From NCBI GenBank assembly GCA_014843695.1, contig CM026403.1, forward strand, positions 46,339,645 to 46,403,644: DNA of 64,000 nucleotides. The letters run 5' to 3'. The first letter of the stretch is position 1, and every line of letters begins with the position of its first letter. Of the stretch, positions 20,401 to 32,267 are shown piece by piece. The translations under genes and the position numbers were made by a program. Source of the DNA: Archivesica marissinica. Taxonomy: Eukaryota > Mollusca > Bivalvia > Venerida > Vesicomyidae. The notes below the pieces were generated by a model that worked only from the letters and a program-made list of their open reading frames with translations, did no database searches and was not told the origin of the DNA.

Positions 20401-23400
20401 GTGCGTGGGGGCACTGTTGCCTGTTGTGCGTGGGGGCACCGTTGCATGTTGTGCGTGGGGGCACCGTTGCCTGTTGTGAGTGGGGCACCGTTGCCTGTTG
20501 TGCGTGGGGGGCACCGTTGCCTGTTGTGATTGGGGACACAGTTGCCTGTTGTGCATGGAGGCACAGTTGCCTGTTGTGCGTGGGGCACCGTTGCCTGTTG
20601 TGCGTGGGGGGCACCGTTACCTGTTGTGATTGGGGACACAGTTGCCTGTTGTGCATGGAGGCACCATTGCCTGATGTATGTGGGGCACCGTTGCCTGTTG
20701 TATGTGTGGCACCGTTGCCTGTTGTATGTGGGGCACCGTTGCCTGTTGTATGTAGGGCACCGTTGCATGTTGTATGTGGGGCACCATTGCCTGTTGTATG
20801 TGGGGCACCGTTGCCTGTTGTATGTGGGGCACCGTTGCCTGTTGTATGTGGGGCACCGTTGCCTGTTGTATGTGGGGCACCGTTGCCTGTTGTATGTGGG
20901 GCACCGTTGCCTGTTGTATGTGGGGCACCGTTGCCTGTTGATGTGGGGCACCGTTGCCTGTTGTATGTGGGGCACCGTTGCCTGTTGTGTGGGGCACCGT
21001 TGCCTGTTGTGCGTGGGGCACCGTTGCTGTTGTGCGTGGGGGCACCGTTGCCTGTTGTGTGGGGGCACCGTTGCTGTTGTGTGCCCGTTGCTGGGGGGCA
21101 CGTGCCTGTTGTGCGTGGGGCACCGTTGCCTGTTGTGCGTGGGGCACCGTTGGGGGGCACCGTTGCCTGTTGTGGTGGGGCACCGTTGCCTGTTGTGCGT
21201 GGGGCACCGTTGCCTGTTGTGAGTGGGCACCGTTGCCTGTTGTGAGTGGGGCACCGTTGCCTGTTGTGAGTGGGGACACCGTTGCCTGTTGTGAGTGGGG
21301 AAACCGTTGCCTGTTGTGCATGGGGGCACCGTTGCCTGTTGTGTATGGGGGCACCGTTGCCTGTTGTGCGTGGGTCACCGTTGGCTGTTGTGCGTGGGGG
21401 CACCGTTGCCTGTTGCGCGTGGGGCACCGTTGGCTGTTGTGTGTGGGGGCACCGTTGCCTCTTGTGTGTGGGGGCACCGTTGCCTGTTGTGCGTGGGAGC
21501 ACCGTTGCCTGTTGTGCGTTGGGGCACCGTTGCCTGTTGTGAGTGGGGCACCGTTGCCTGTTGTGCATGGGGGCACCGTTGGCTGTTGTGCGTGGGGGCA
21601 CCGTTGCCTGTTGTGCGTGGGGGCACCGTTGCCTGTTGTGTGCGTGGGGCACCGTTGCCTGTTGTGTGCGGGGCACCGTTGCCTGTTGTGCGTGGGGGCA
21701 CCGTTGCCTGTTGTGCGTGGGGGCACCGTTGCCTGTTGTGCGTGGGGGCACCGTTGCCTGTTGTGCGTGGGGGCACGTTGCCTGTTGTGCGTGGGGGCAC
21801 CGTTGCTGTTGTGGTGGGGCACCGTTGCTGTTGTGCGGGGGCACCGTTGCCTGTTGTGTGTGGGGCACCGTTGCCTGTTGTGCGTGGGGGCACCGTTGCC
21901 TGTTGTGCGTGGGGGCACCGTTGCCTGTTGTGCGTGGGGCACCGTTGCCTGTTGTGTGTGGGGCACCGTTGCCTGTTGTGCGTGGGGGCACCGTTGCCTG
22001 TTGTGCGTGGGGGCACGTTGCCTGTTGTGAGTGGGGGCACCGTTGCTGTTGTGCGTGGGGCACCGTCTGTTGTGCGTGGGGCACCGTTGCATGTTGTGAG
22101 TGGGGCACCGTTGCCTGTTGTGAGTGGGGCACCGTTGCCTGTTGTGCGTGGGGGCACCGTTGCCTGTTGTGCATGGGGCACCATTGCCTGTTGTGCGTGG
22201 GGGCACCGTTGCATGTTGTGCGTGGGGGCACCGTTGCCTGTTGTGAGTGGGGGCACCGTTGCCTGTTGTGCGTGGGGGCACCGTTGCCTGTTGTGAGTGG
22301 GGGCACCGTTGCCTGTTGTGCGTGGGGCACTGTTGCCTGTTGTGCGTGGGGGCACCGTTGCTGTTGTGCGTGGGGGCACCGTTGCCTGTTGTGAGTGGGC
22401 ACCGTTGCCTGTTGTGCGTGGGGGGCACCGTTGCCTGTTGTGATTGGGGACACAGTTGCCTGTTGTGCATGGAGGCACAGTTGCCTGTTGTGCGTGGGGC
22501 ACCGTTGCCTGTTGTGCGTTGGGGGCACCGTTACCTGTTGTGATTGGGGACACAGTTGCCTGTTGTGCATGGAGGCACCATTGCCTGATGTATGTGGGGC
22601 ACCGTTGCCTGTTGTATGTGTGGCACCGTTGCCTGTTGTATGTGGGGCACCATTGCCTGTTGTATGTAGGGCACCGTTGCATGTTGTATGTGGGGCACCA
22701 TTGCCTGTTGTATGTGGGGCACCGTTGCCTGTTGTATGTGGGGCACCGTTGCCTGTTGTATGTGGAGCACTGTTGCCTGTTGTATGTGGGGCACCGTTGC
22801 CTGTTGTATGTGGGGCACCCTTGGCTATTGTATGTGGGGCACCGTTGCCTGTTGTATGTGGGGCACCGTTGCCTGTTGTATGTGGGGCACCGTTGCCTGT
22901 TGTATGTGGGGCACCGTTGCCTGTTGTATGTGGGGCACCGTTGCCTGTTGTATGTGGGGCACCGTTGCCTGTTGTATGTGGGGCACCGTTGCCTGTTGTA
23001 TGTGGGGCACCGTTGCCTGTTGTATGTGGGGCACCGTTGCCTGTTGTATGTGGGGCACCGTTGCCTGTTGTATGTGGGGCACCGTTGCCTGTTGTATGTG
23101 GGGCACCGTTGCCTGTTGTATGTGGGGCACCGTTGCCTGTTGTATGTGGGGCACCGTTGCCTGTTGTATGTGGGGCACCGTTGCCTGTTGTATGTGGGGC
23201 ACCGTTGCCTGTTGTATGTGGGGCACCGTTGCCTGTTGTATGTGGGGCACCTTGCCTGTTGTATGTGGGGCACCCTGGCTGTTGTATGTGGGGCACTGTT
23301 GCCTGTTGTATGTGGGGCACCCTTGCCTTTTGTATGTGGGGCACCCTTGCCTGTTGTATGTGTGGCACCCTTGCCTGTTGTATGTGGGGCACCGTTGCCT

Positions 23401-23540
23401 GTTGTATGTGGGGCACCCTTGCATGTTGTATGTGGGGCACCATTGCCTTTTGTATGTGGGGCACCGTTGCCTGTTGTATGTGGGGCACCCTTGCCTGTTG
23501 TATGTGGGGCACCGTTGCCTATTGTATGTGGGGCACCCAA
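17477..23540. repeat. 24/25-bp G/T-rich minisatellite, about 6 kb
   Basis: About 240 units with core GCACCGTTGCCTGTTGTG followed by CGTGGGGG or variants. Two subtypes exist: a 25-bp form with five G (17477-20680 and 21000-22590, with 24-bp and indel variants) and a homogeneous 24-bp form ending TATGTGG (about 20690-21000 and 22590-23540). Higher-order repetition is clear: 20480-20770 recurs at 22395-22685 (offset about 1.915 kb) and 18745-18890 recurs at 21215-21360. No stop occurs in most frames on either strand, which creates reading frames of over 1000 codons, but they are products of the repeat and run through the N gap. The plus strand is G/T-rich, the minus strand C/A-rich. Confidence 0.97.
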
Positions 23541-23667
23541 CTATTTACCTGTGGTATGTAACTCAACACATTTATTTCCACGAATTCATTTGACAAATCT
23601 TGGTCTATCTACAATAATAAGAGTTGGCCAATAAATGAACATTTACAGCATGTCCTCTGGACATAAT

Positions 23668-23935
23668 GTATGCAGTGTATTACATGGCTGTCCGATTAGC
23701 ACGCTCTTTTCTCACCAATGCAACCTGAGTTCGATCCTCGGACCAGGTAGTATGCGAGATGGTACAGTCGTCGCCAGATCGGACAGGTGGGTTTTCTCCG
23801 GGTACTCCGGTTTCCTCCCACACTAAAGAACACATAATTTATACTCTTTCATCAGCGCCAACGAGAGTGATTAATATAAGTTGTTAAAACTTACTTCGCA
23901 ATCATTGTAAAATAAATAAAGTTTAATCTTAAACT
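23668..23935 (+). mobile_element. tRNA-derived SINE with TTTTCTCCGGGTACTCCGG core
   Basis: Box-A-like GTCCGATTAGCACGCTC, box B GAGTTCGATCCTCGG, then the core GGTTTTCTCCGGGTACTCCG and GTTTCCTCCCACA, a tail ATTAATATAAGTTGTTAAAA and AATAAATAAAG. Cores of this wording are spread widely in invertebrate SINEs; placing it in the MetaSINE group is my inference from memory of that core. The tail matches that of the SINE at 3836-4062, suggesting a shared LINE partner. Confidence 0.8.
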
Positions 23936-25759
23936 TATTACATGTCGAGCTTACCACAAGAGTATTCTAACTGGCTTTTTTGTCAAATGTGTTTTTTGAA
24001 ATTTTTTTGGTATAAATTCCTTAAATGCACATTGTGTAAAAATATTACAGTGATATACTTAATAGTTTTGAAAATATTAAAAATATATATTAAAAAAATA
24101 TCTCCAAGTGATGATATATTCGGTGCAAAACTAGAAACTTAGAATACCTTTGAAACTTAACTAAGTTTGAATAGCTTAAGTTTAATGTGCAAGACTATTT
24201 ATTCCATGTTGATTGTGTGATGACATTATTAAATTTGTTTCTGGTGTTATAATACAAAACAATGTGATTATATGTTCAAATAAAAGCTTCCATGACCTAG
24301 TGAGCTAGCGCATTGCCATCAGACCTCGCCTTACATCACTAGGGATTGTAAAAGTACTTGAGCTAAGTTAGAATAGAATAGAATGTTTATATGTACATGT
24401 ATGCCACATGGGTCCGAGACCTTCTGGATTTAAACAAATAAAACAAATATGGCAACAGCAATTCACTATGTCAAAATATCTATGTGATAATATAGAAGAA
24501 GAATGCTTTAATAACATATGCATGCCATGTTAACTTACTTTAAATGCTTTTATTTTTTATAAATAACACACCAAACATCTTTCATGCAATTATTAAGAAT
24601 GTATTAAGTAAATATTAAATTTATTATTAGTATATAAATAAAATTATTTTATTATATAGATTAATATTCTGAAAACTAAAATATATAACCAATGGGACTT
24701 TAATTTACAGCTGTAATTGTATATCATAACATTAAACTACTAGTAAATATTGGTATACTTATGATCGAAAGCGAAATTAGCAAGAAATGGCATTTGGAAG
24801 GTGTTGATACAGGTTAATAATCAGAAATAATTATAACGTATAGAACGTAAACTTTGATATGACATTCCTAATGCAGAATAAATAATTATTTGCTGTTATA
24901 AAGTGCACCTAATGACGAACTGATCAGATTATTTTTCCATGTAGGCCTACATGGTGTATACCTGATCTTAACTTGATATAACAGTATAGCATGTGAAAGT
25001 AATCAAACGAACATTAATTTAGCTTAATAAACAAGAGTATAAGTATGTTTCAAGTTTAACTATAGTCCCTGTTAACGGCCGTGTTAAATTGGCTTCGATC
25101 ACGTTTGTATTAACCAACAAGTTACTGTGGGTACATTGCATCTCATATCTACAGTAAAGTTATGAACGTACAGAAAATATACAATATGCATGTAATATTA
25201 ACTTGATACATTGGAGAACATAAATAACACGTATACACTCTTACTTTATACTAAGCTTAACATTTGAAGTATTTCTGCATTACATTACGTAATATGTGAG
25301 TCAAGAAAATAGTTTGAAAAAGCCAATATTAGAAATAATATAAAGTTATTTTCAGTTCCTCAATAATTTCTAAACATAGAGTTAGAATAGTCTTGCACTA
25401 AGCCCTGGGTGTAATACATGGTTCCAAAACATTTTTCTACTCCGAATTCTCGGACCGTGCACGTCGGCGGAGTGGGCACGGAGAAGTACATATGGCAGTC
25501 TCCAGAGCAGACTTCCTATGCCCTTTTCTGACAAATACCGAGAGTGGCATAAAAGCCGAGTTTGTGTGACATCTTAAACTCTTAGATGACTTCTCAAAAC
25601 CAAACAGCCACTGGCCAGAAGTAAAGTTTGGTTTGGAGGGATATTCATAGTGTGGTAGATTTCTCCTTAATTAACAGTTAACTCTGATTAATTGATTTAA
25701 AGAACTGATTAATTGTATATGTACAATACAATATTCTGCAAACACTAGCTGAAAGTTGT
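23936..25759. other. Unassigned, very AT-rich single-copy sequence
   Basis: The longest stretch in the window without a repeat I can name. No exon-like open frame with splice borders was found. A CG-richer island at 25440-25560 (GGACCGTGCACGTCGGCGGA) shows no recognisable product. Confidence 0.5.
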
Positions 25760-26002
25760 TTAACCCTTTCCCCCATAGAAGCGCCCCTCGACGCCAATGC
25801 CTATTGACTTAGCTCGACACATTAGTAGTCAAACAAGCTATAATAAAGATCGGAACAACATAGTGCATACAACACTTAATAATTCCTAGTAACCTCCATG
25901 AAGGTGGAGTAGGCAAGGTCACAGCTTATCCATTGCATACGATTGGTAAATTACAGACAACTGTATAAAATAAAACTATATCTCTATGGGGGAAAGGGTT
26001 AA
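25760..26002. mobile_element. piggyBac-like MITE with TTAA flanks
   Basis: TTAA at 25760-25763 is followed by CCCTTTCCCCCATAGA, and its inverse TCTATGGGGGAAAGGG ends at 25998, followed by TTAA at 25999-26002. The element proper is 235 bp. A TTAA target duplication with C-rich termini is characteristic of piggyBac elements. No coding content, so it is non-autonomous. Confidence 0.8.
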
Positions 26003-26275
26003 AAGTTTCATATTAAATTTTGATCAAGTATAGTTGCTGTTCGGTTTACAGCGCAAAATGCAACATATATTTGTTCTCAAAATAGCTTACGCTACCAGCA
26101 GAAAATGTACTAATAAAAATAGCTTACATTACCAGCATCTGATATTTATGACATTACCAGCATCTATATGATATTTATGACAGATTTAGCTGAACTATTC
26201 TGAGAGTAAGGAGGACTGGTTTATGTGCCCTGGCGATGATTTATTAAAGTTTTTTATGTCAAGATTGCCATTAAC

Positions 26276-26675
26276 TATTGAAATACCCAATATATCACAG
26301 CCTTGAAACACCCAATATATCACAGCTTTGAAACACCCACTATATCACAGCCTTGAAACACCCAATATAGCACAGCTTTGAAACACCCAATATATCACAG
26401 CCATGAAACGCCCAATATATCACAGCTTTGAAACACCCAATATATCACAGCTTTGAAACACCCAATATATCACAGCTTTGAAACACCCAATATATCACAG
26501 CCTTGAAACACCCAATATATCACAGCCTTGAAACACCCAATATATCACAGCTTTGAAACACCCAATATATCACTGCTTTGAAACACCCAATATATCACTG
26601 CTTTGAAACACCCAATATATCACTGCTTTGAAACACCCACTATATCACTGCTTTGAAACACCCAATATATCACAG
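26276..26675. repeat. 25-bp minisatellite array
   Basis: Sixteen copies with core GAAACACCCAATATATCACA followed by GCCTT or GCTTT. Copies from 26570 share CACTGC instead of CACAGC, indicating recent local spread of that variant. Confidence 0.95.
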
Positions 26676-26908
26676 CATACATATATAATATTCACAGTAA
26701 GATTATTTAGAGAAAGGTTACCCCTACCCGCTAAACCTCTGAGATGCAACAGATGTACACAATACACGCATCCGTTTGTTGTGTTTATAAGCTATATATA
26801 CATAGTAAAACTAATATATATACCATACTACATATATTATATCAGGTGCCCGGGTGTTGTATATTTACAAATAGTTTAATCTTCCTCAAATTTATCAGCT
26901 CATCCCAA

Positions 26909-27080
26909 TAATGATTTTAGCGGAAGCCCAGTAACGATTTTAGAGCGGAAGCCCAGTAACGATTTTAGAGCGGAAGCCCAGTAAAGATTTTAGAGCGGAA
27001 GCCCAGTAACGATTTTAGAGCGGAAGCCCAGTAATGATTTTAGAGCGGAAGCCCAGTAACGATTTTAGAGCGGAAGCTCA
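26909..27080. repeat. 25-bp minisatellite array
   Basis: Seven copies with core GATTTTAGAGCGGAAGCCCA followed by GTAAC. The first lacks AGAGCG bases and the last ends in CTCAG. The unit is unrelated in sequence to the other 25-bp array 230 bp upstream. Confidence 0.95.
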
Positions 27081-27195
27081 GCTTATATGGAATTCATTTG
27101 ACAGATGGGTATCACAAAACAGATGCATGGGAGTACACTTATAACGGACACTCTAACCAATGTTTTACTGGACATTGGAATAAGACACAGATCTA

Positions 27196-27508
27196 TTAAA
27201 GCGACATTACATCGCAAAAAGCAAATACAATGCATTTTTCACGTATAAATGCATTGTTACTACAAAATCTTCTGAATATATTCGAACACTAACATTGAAT
27301 CAATAAACAGTGTTTTTGTGGATTGAAAGTATGATTTCATATAACGGTCATCCATGCTCCTGAATTGACGTTTGTAAATCTGGATCATAAATCGTGTTAT
27401 TCAGGATACACTAGTTGTATTACGCATGGATGTTTATATTATTTTGTTATGTCAACAAACCGCGTATATGACGTTTGTTTATTAGTTGAAATTGTAGTTT
27501 CGCTTTAA
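27196..27508. mobile_element. MITE candidate with TTAAAGCGA termini
   Basis: TTAAAGCGACATTACA at 27196 and the inverse TGTAGTTTCGCTTTAA ending at 27508; 13 of 16 terminal bases match. Internal sequence is non-coding. Superfamily not assigned. Confidence 0.55.
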
Positions 27509-27655
27509 AGTGGAAGCTACAAATTATAATATAATGCAACATGATTCCCCATGAACTTTACATTGTATAATAATGGATAGAATATGTGCATGATGATTGA
27601 GCTTATTTACCCTCGCCACCGGCGAACCATATGGGCGAGCGAATATGTGCATGTT

Positions 27656-29025
27656 ACCACGATTTGTTTATATAATTATGTAATGACAATTTGTTTACAT
27701 AATTATGCAATGACGATTTGTTTATATAATTATGCAATGATGATTTGTTTATATAATTATGCAATGACGATTTGTTTATATAATTATGCAATGAGGATTT
27801 GTTTATATAATTATGTAATGACGATTTGTTTACATAATTATGCAATGACGATTTGTTTACATAATTATGCAATGATGATTTGTTTATATAATTATGCAAT
27901 GACGATTTGTTTATATAATTATGTAATGACGATTTGTTTATATAATTATGTAATGATGATTTGTTTATATAATTATGTAATGATGATTTGTTTATATAAT
28001 TATGTAATGGTGATTTGTTTATATAATTATGTAATGACGATTTGTTTATATAATTATGCAATGATGATTTGTTTATATAATTATGCAATGATGATTTGTT
28101 TATATAATTATGTAATGACGATTTGTTTATATAATTATGCAACAACGATTTGTTTATATAATTATGCAACAACGATTTGTTTATATAATTATGTAATGGT
28201 GATTTGTTTATATAATTATGTAATGGTGATTTGTTTATATAATTATGCAATGGTGATTTGTTTATATAATTATGCAACGACGATTTGTTTATATAATTAT
28301 GCAATGGTGATTTGTTTATATAATTATGCAATGGTGATTTGTTTATATAATTATGCAATGGTGATTTGTTTATATAATTATGCAATGGTGATTTGTTTAT
28401 ATAATTAGGTAACGACGATTTGTTTATATAATTATGCAACAACGATTTGTTTATATAATTATGCAACGACGATTTGTTTATATAATTATGCAATGGTGAT
28501 TTGTTTATATAATTATGCAATGGTGATTTGTTTATATAATTATGCAATGGTGATTTGTTTATATAATTATGCAATGGTGATTTGTTTATATAATTATGCA
28601 ATGGTGATTTGTTTATATAATTATGCAATGGTGATTTGTTTATATAATTAGGTAACGACGATTTGTTTATATAATTATGCAATGGTGATTTGTTTATATA
28701 ATTATGTAATGGTGATTTGTTTATATAATTAGGTAACGACGATTTGTTTATATAATTAGGTAACGACGATTTGTTTATATAATTAGGTAACGACGATTTG
28801 TTTATATAATTAGGTAACGACGATTTGTTTATATAATTAGGTAACAACGTTTTTTTATATAATTAGGTAACGACGATTTGTTTATATAATTATGCAATGG
28901 TGATTTGTTTATATAATTATGTAATGATGATTTGTTTATATAATTATGCAATGGTGATTTGTTTATATAATTATGCAATGATGATTTGTTTATATAATTA
29001 GGTAACGACGATTTGTTTACTTTAT
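27656..29025. repeat. 27-bp minisatellite array (module A)
   Basis: About 50 copies with core GATTTGTTTATATAATTATG followed by CAATGAC, CAATGGT, CAACAAC or GTAACGAC. The variant with AATTAGGTAACGAC is concentrated after 28640. Since 27 is divisible by three, both strands give nine-residue periodic reading frames (for example INKSSLHNY on minus); these are not genes. It is preceded by an R1-edge-like string at 27603-27640. Confidence 0.96.
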
Positions 29026-29089
29026 TAAAGTACTTTATCCTATACATGATTGTTGTCGTTTTTGTAGTTATTAGTAACTCAATATTATT

Positions 29090-29640
29090 TATATACGAGG
29101 ACTCGTCAATAATTTCGTGAACTAATTTGGCAGTCCGGTTAGCACGCTCGTTTTCCAGTAGTTTTAAAATTATACCTTGTATATTGCAACATATCATGGC
29201 CATTACTTTACCGGCAGATTTGGAAATCAACGCTTTTGTCGGTTAAGGCGGCGAAGTTTGATGCTTCCAAATTGAGGTTTGTTGTTTACTTTACAGCTCA
29301 ATTAAGTGTACCCATATAACCACCCGATTGAGAAAGGCATCACCCTCGTCGTTGTACAGTTGGCAGTATTAGCAGCATTCTTGACCCATAACCCCATTTG
29401 ATCCGGAAGCAGCAAGAGTGTCATCTTGCCGAAACACGGCGCATTCCAAGTTTATTAGACATAATGTCCTATATGAAACCATATGAAATACCAAATTGTC
29501 TCGCAACATTTTAAAAGTTACTCTTCTATCTTCAAGAATGTATTCCTGAATTTCAGCCACTTTCGTTTCATTTGTAACAGTCACTGGCCTGCAGCCAGTA
29601 TGCTTATCATCTTCGGTTGTTTTTCTCTACCGTCCTAAGC
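29090..29640 (-). pseudogene. Decayed mariner-like transposase (module A)
   Basis: Minus-strand reading holds, in mariner order, an E-D-D-K-H-T-G spacer region, YILEDRRVTFKMLRDNL (second helix-turn-helix), then a collapsed segment, LNRVVIWVHLIEL where mariners have L-N-R-V-V-T-G-D-E-T-W-V-H-Y, then WKHQTSP, and SAGKVMAMI further on. Deletion of the G-D-E-T bases removes the first catalytic Asp. This copy also has indels near 29590-29620 relative to the copy at 33770-34320. The remainder of the catalytic domain runs into the 27-bp array near 29025. Inactive. Confidence 0.82.
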
Positions 29641-29917
29641 CTAGAGTGATCCACCAACTTTGAAATGGCACCATTCGATAAAAAAGTCTTTGAACATTTC
29701 TGCATTTGTACCATGCATCATACATTGTATACTCTTAAAGCACATGTATTTCTTCTCTTGGACAATAAATCAGTTATTCCTAAATAGACCTACAGCTAGC
29801 AGTATTTTTGCAATGCAAATGAATTAATACTGTGATATTCCTAACCTTATTGTTTTACTAAACACTGGATGTTTGCATGGATTTGGAATAGTAAATAGTA
29901 AAGACGGATCTTGAGAT

Positions 29918-30093
29918 GCAATTCTATATTAGCTCTCCGCATCACTAGCAATTCTATATTAGCTCTCCGCATCACTAGCAATTCTATATTAGCTCTCCGC
30001 ATCACTAGCAATTCTATATTAGCTCTCCGCATCACTAGCAATTCTATATTAGCTCTCCGCATCACTAGCAATCTATATAGCTCCCGCATCACT
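29918..30093. repeat. 30-bp tandem repeat, six copies (module A)
   Basis: Unit core AATTCTATATTAGCTCTCCG followed by CATCACTAGC; the last copy is degenerate (ATCTATATAGCTCCC). Four copies are at 34593-34702 and six at 37360-37538. Confidence 0.95.
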
Positions 30094-30118
30094 AAGTTTA
30101 TTTAGAGTAACTGACTTA

Positions 30119-30278
30119 CAGTCAAACCTGCATTAGTGGTCCTCTCCATTAAGCACACTACCTGTACTAAGCAGCCAGTTTCCATATACCCAATGCTGTT
30201 TTATTAAACATTTGCCCCCTATTAAGCAGCCACTTTCTGTGATTCCCTCGACTGGCTCCTTAACACAGGTTTGGCCTG
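30119..30278. mobile_element. 160-bp MITE, CAGTCAAACCTG type, TA flanks
   Basis: Begins CAGTCAAACCTGCATTAG after TA and ends AACACAGGTTTGGCCTG before TA. Internal TTAAGCAGCC motifs. TA duplication and CAG...CTG ends fit a Tc1/mariner-pogo type non-autonomous element. Copy in module C at 37565-37724; absent from module B through deletion. Confidence 0.8.
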
Positions 30279-30289
30279 TACTTGTATAT

Positions 30290-31140
30290 GAGAAAAGGAA
30301 TATAGTGCAGGAGAACTTGCATTCCCTTTACCGATCTCGAATATTCATTGCTTTACCAACGTTACATGTATATTATACGCCCAAATAATTAAAGTCATCA
30401 ACAACCTCAATGTGCTGCTTAGTGTTGTTTCTATACGAAATACAGCAACCATAGTTTTTTTCACTGCTAGTCCCCATTCGCTGACAAGAGATTGGTACAC
30501 CTGAGCTGGCAAGAGATTGGAACCACCGGAGCTGGCAAATTCTCACCGCTTCATTGAAACATATCCATAGATGAAAGAAATCTTTGAAAGTAGATTAGTG
30601 GTAGTAATCTCTGCCCTTCAAGACGCCACCCCCACCTCAAAAATGAGGGATTTTGGCGTTAATTATTTATATTTCACAGATCAGAAAACAAATACTATAT
30701 ATATTTAATGGGACTTTTAACTCTAGAATAAAGAACAGGAATATATTTAAGGTGCAGGAGAACTTGCATTCCCGTTACCGAATATTCATTACCTTTAGCG
30801 CTTTACCAACGCTACATGTATATTATACGCCCAAATAATTAAAGCCGTTGTCAACCTCAACAAGTTCATGATATCACTGCGTGTGCTGCTTAGTGTTGTT
30901 TCTATACGAAATACAGCAACCTTATTTCAATGTTCACTTCTAGTCCCCATTGGCTGCAGTATGTACCGGTATATATCTATGAGCCAAACAGATTCGTACC
31001 CCCACCTGAGCTGACAAATTATGACCGGTTTATTGAAAGATAGTGTTAGTTATCTCCACCAAGACCACAACGTCCAAATATTTAACCTATCAGAAAACTT
31101 ACTATATATTTAATGGGACTTATAACTATAAAGAACAGGA
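30290..31140. repeat. Internal direct duplication (about 170-bp blocks, about 440 bp apart)
   Basis: 30297-30453 and 30739-30925 share GTGCAGGAGAACTTGCATTC, TACATGTATATTATACGCCC, GTGCTGCTTAGTGTTGTTTC and ATACGAAATACAGCAACC. A third partial block near 31088-31145 repeats TTTAATGGGACTT and AAAGAACAGGAATATATTTA seen at 30703-30745. Non-coding. The whole arrangement is repeated in module C, and from 30630 onward in module B. Confidence 0.8.
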
Positions 31141-31249
31141 ATATATTTATATTGCGATATAATGACTGCCTTCATTGATAAACAGCCTCAAAATGCTAGC
31201 GATCATGTCCTAGATATATCCTATATAACAAACAGAAATATTTCCTCCG

Positions 31250-31565
31250 AGCATCTTCCTAGGCTGCTCCAGGAGGAAGACCCCGGGTGCCCCTACGAGC
31301 AGTATTTCAGGCAGGGATGGACACCTGGTTAGAACCACCGATCTTCCTCAAGCAAGCTGGGTAACTTCCTCAGATGGAAAACACCTCCCAGTGGGATTCG
31401 AACATGCAACGGTGAGAAATTAGTGTTTTGAAGTTGTAAAGTTTATCACTCCGATAATACCGAAGGACAATTCTTTTGAGAAATGTGCCCTAACCAGCAT
31501 TGTGCGAGAAGCCATACAACTGGTCTGTGGCAGGTCAGTGGTTCTACCTGGATGCCAGTCTGTAT
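31250..31565. repeat. Two R3 fragments in opposite orientation
   Basis: 31255-31425 holds GAGGAAGACCCCGGGTGCCC, CACCTGGTTAGAACCACCGA and CCCAGTGGGATTCGAACATG. Its middle is matched in inverse at about 31520-31565 (GGCAGGTCAGTGGTTCTACC, TGGATGCC). Reading frames on both strands here are side effects. Equivalent in B: 35315-35630; in C: 38700-39012. Confidence 0.65.
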
Positions 31566-32224
31566 GAAATACTGCTCTGAAACTCCAAAACAAGCAGCTT
31601 GTCGTAAGTTTGTATGTTTTGTCCAACAGAAATATAACTACAACATTTTTGACATAATAATATATTTTAATTCAATGATATGTCCTATCTGTGTACTTTA
31701 CCAAACAACAAACAATGTTGTGCAGTGAGAGAGACACGTATATTTCGACGACATATTTTAGACGAGACAAGAATACAATAAATATGTACATGTTGATACT
31801 ACATCTACAAGACAAAAAATGTTTAGAAATCTCTGATCGAGATACACGGGACCAGCGTAAAAACCAGAGATAAAATCATCATTGGATCTCATTAATTTTC
31901 AACATTATAGAGTCTCCTCTGTTGAGCAAATACATTAATGCAATTAAGTCGTGAAGACATCAAATGTTACAAAATTTGTGTTGTTTCATATTCAATCTTA
32001 GTTCAATCTATCAATTGTATAATGAAAGTACATGTAGTACCCCATACTCTATATTCACCATACTCTATATTCAAATAAGTATGAGCCATAGTAACTGTCA
32101 AAACTGACTATTCACGCATATCCAGACTTCAAAAAGTTGAACCTCCCTAGAACAACAACCTCTCTACAACAACCAATCTGGGTGTATCCCGAGGGTGTTT
32201 GCTCTGTATAGTTTGACTGTATAT
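31566..32224. other. Unassigned sequence in module A
   Basis: No gene. 32030-32070 has a short tandem of CCATACTCTATATTCA. 32100-32222 resembles the left part of a CTCCCTAGAACAACAACCTC-type element ending TAGTTTGACTGTA, another candidate MITE end. Repeated in modules B and C. Confidence 0.4.
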
Positions 32225-32267
32225 ATGTATTTGTACAGTCATTTATAACACATGTAATATATATGTA

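Noticed and set aside
16403..23561. Very long reading frames (up to about 1600 codons) on both strands of the 24/25-bp array
   Set aside because: They arise because no frame of the repeat unit contains a stop, overlap each other in all frames, start from arbitrary codons and run through 1000 N.
29125..29160. SINE head (GGTTAGCACGCTCGTTTT) resembling that at 23675
   Set aside because: It lies in the decayed mariner coding sequence, has no box B and no SINE body, so the likeness is probably chance.
27584..29230. 397- and 274-codon frames across the 27-bp array as a repetitive protein gene
   Set aside because: 27 bp is nine codons, so any stop-free frame stays open; both strands are open, and the minus-strand frames pick up mariner relic sequence at their start.
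31420..31728. 68- and 81-codon frames repeated three times in modules A, B and C as a conserved small gene
   Set aside because: They lie over the R3 repeat pair on both strands and are preserved only because the modules are recent copies.
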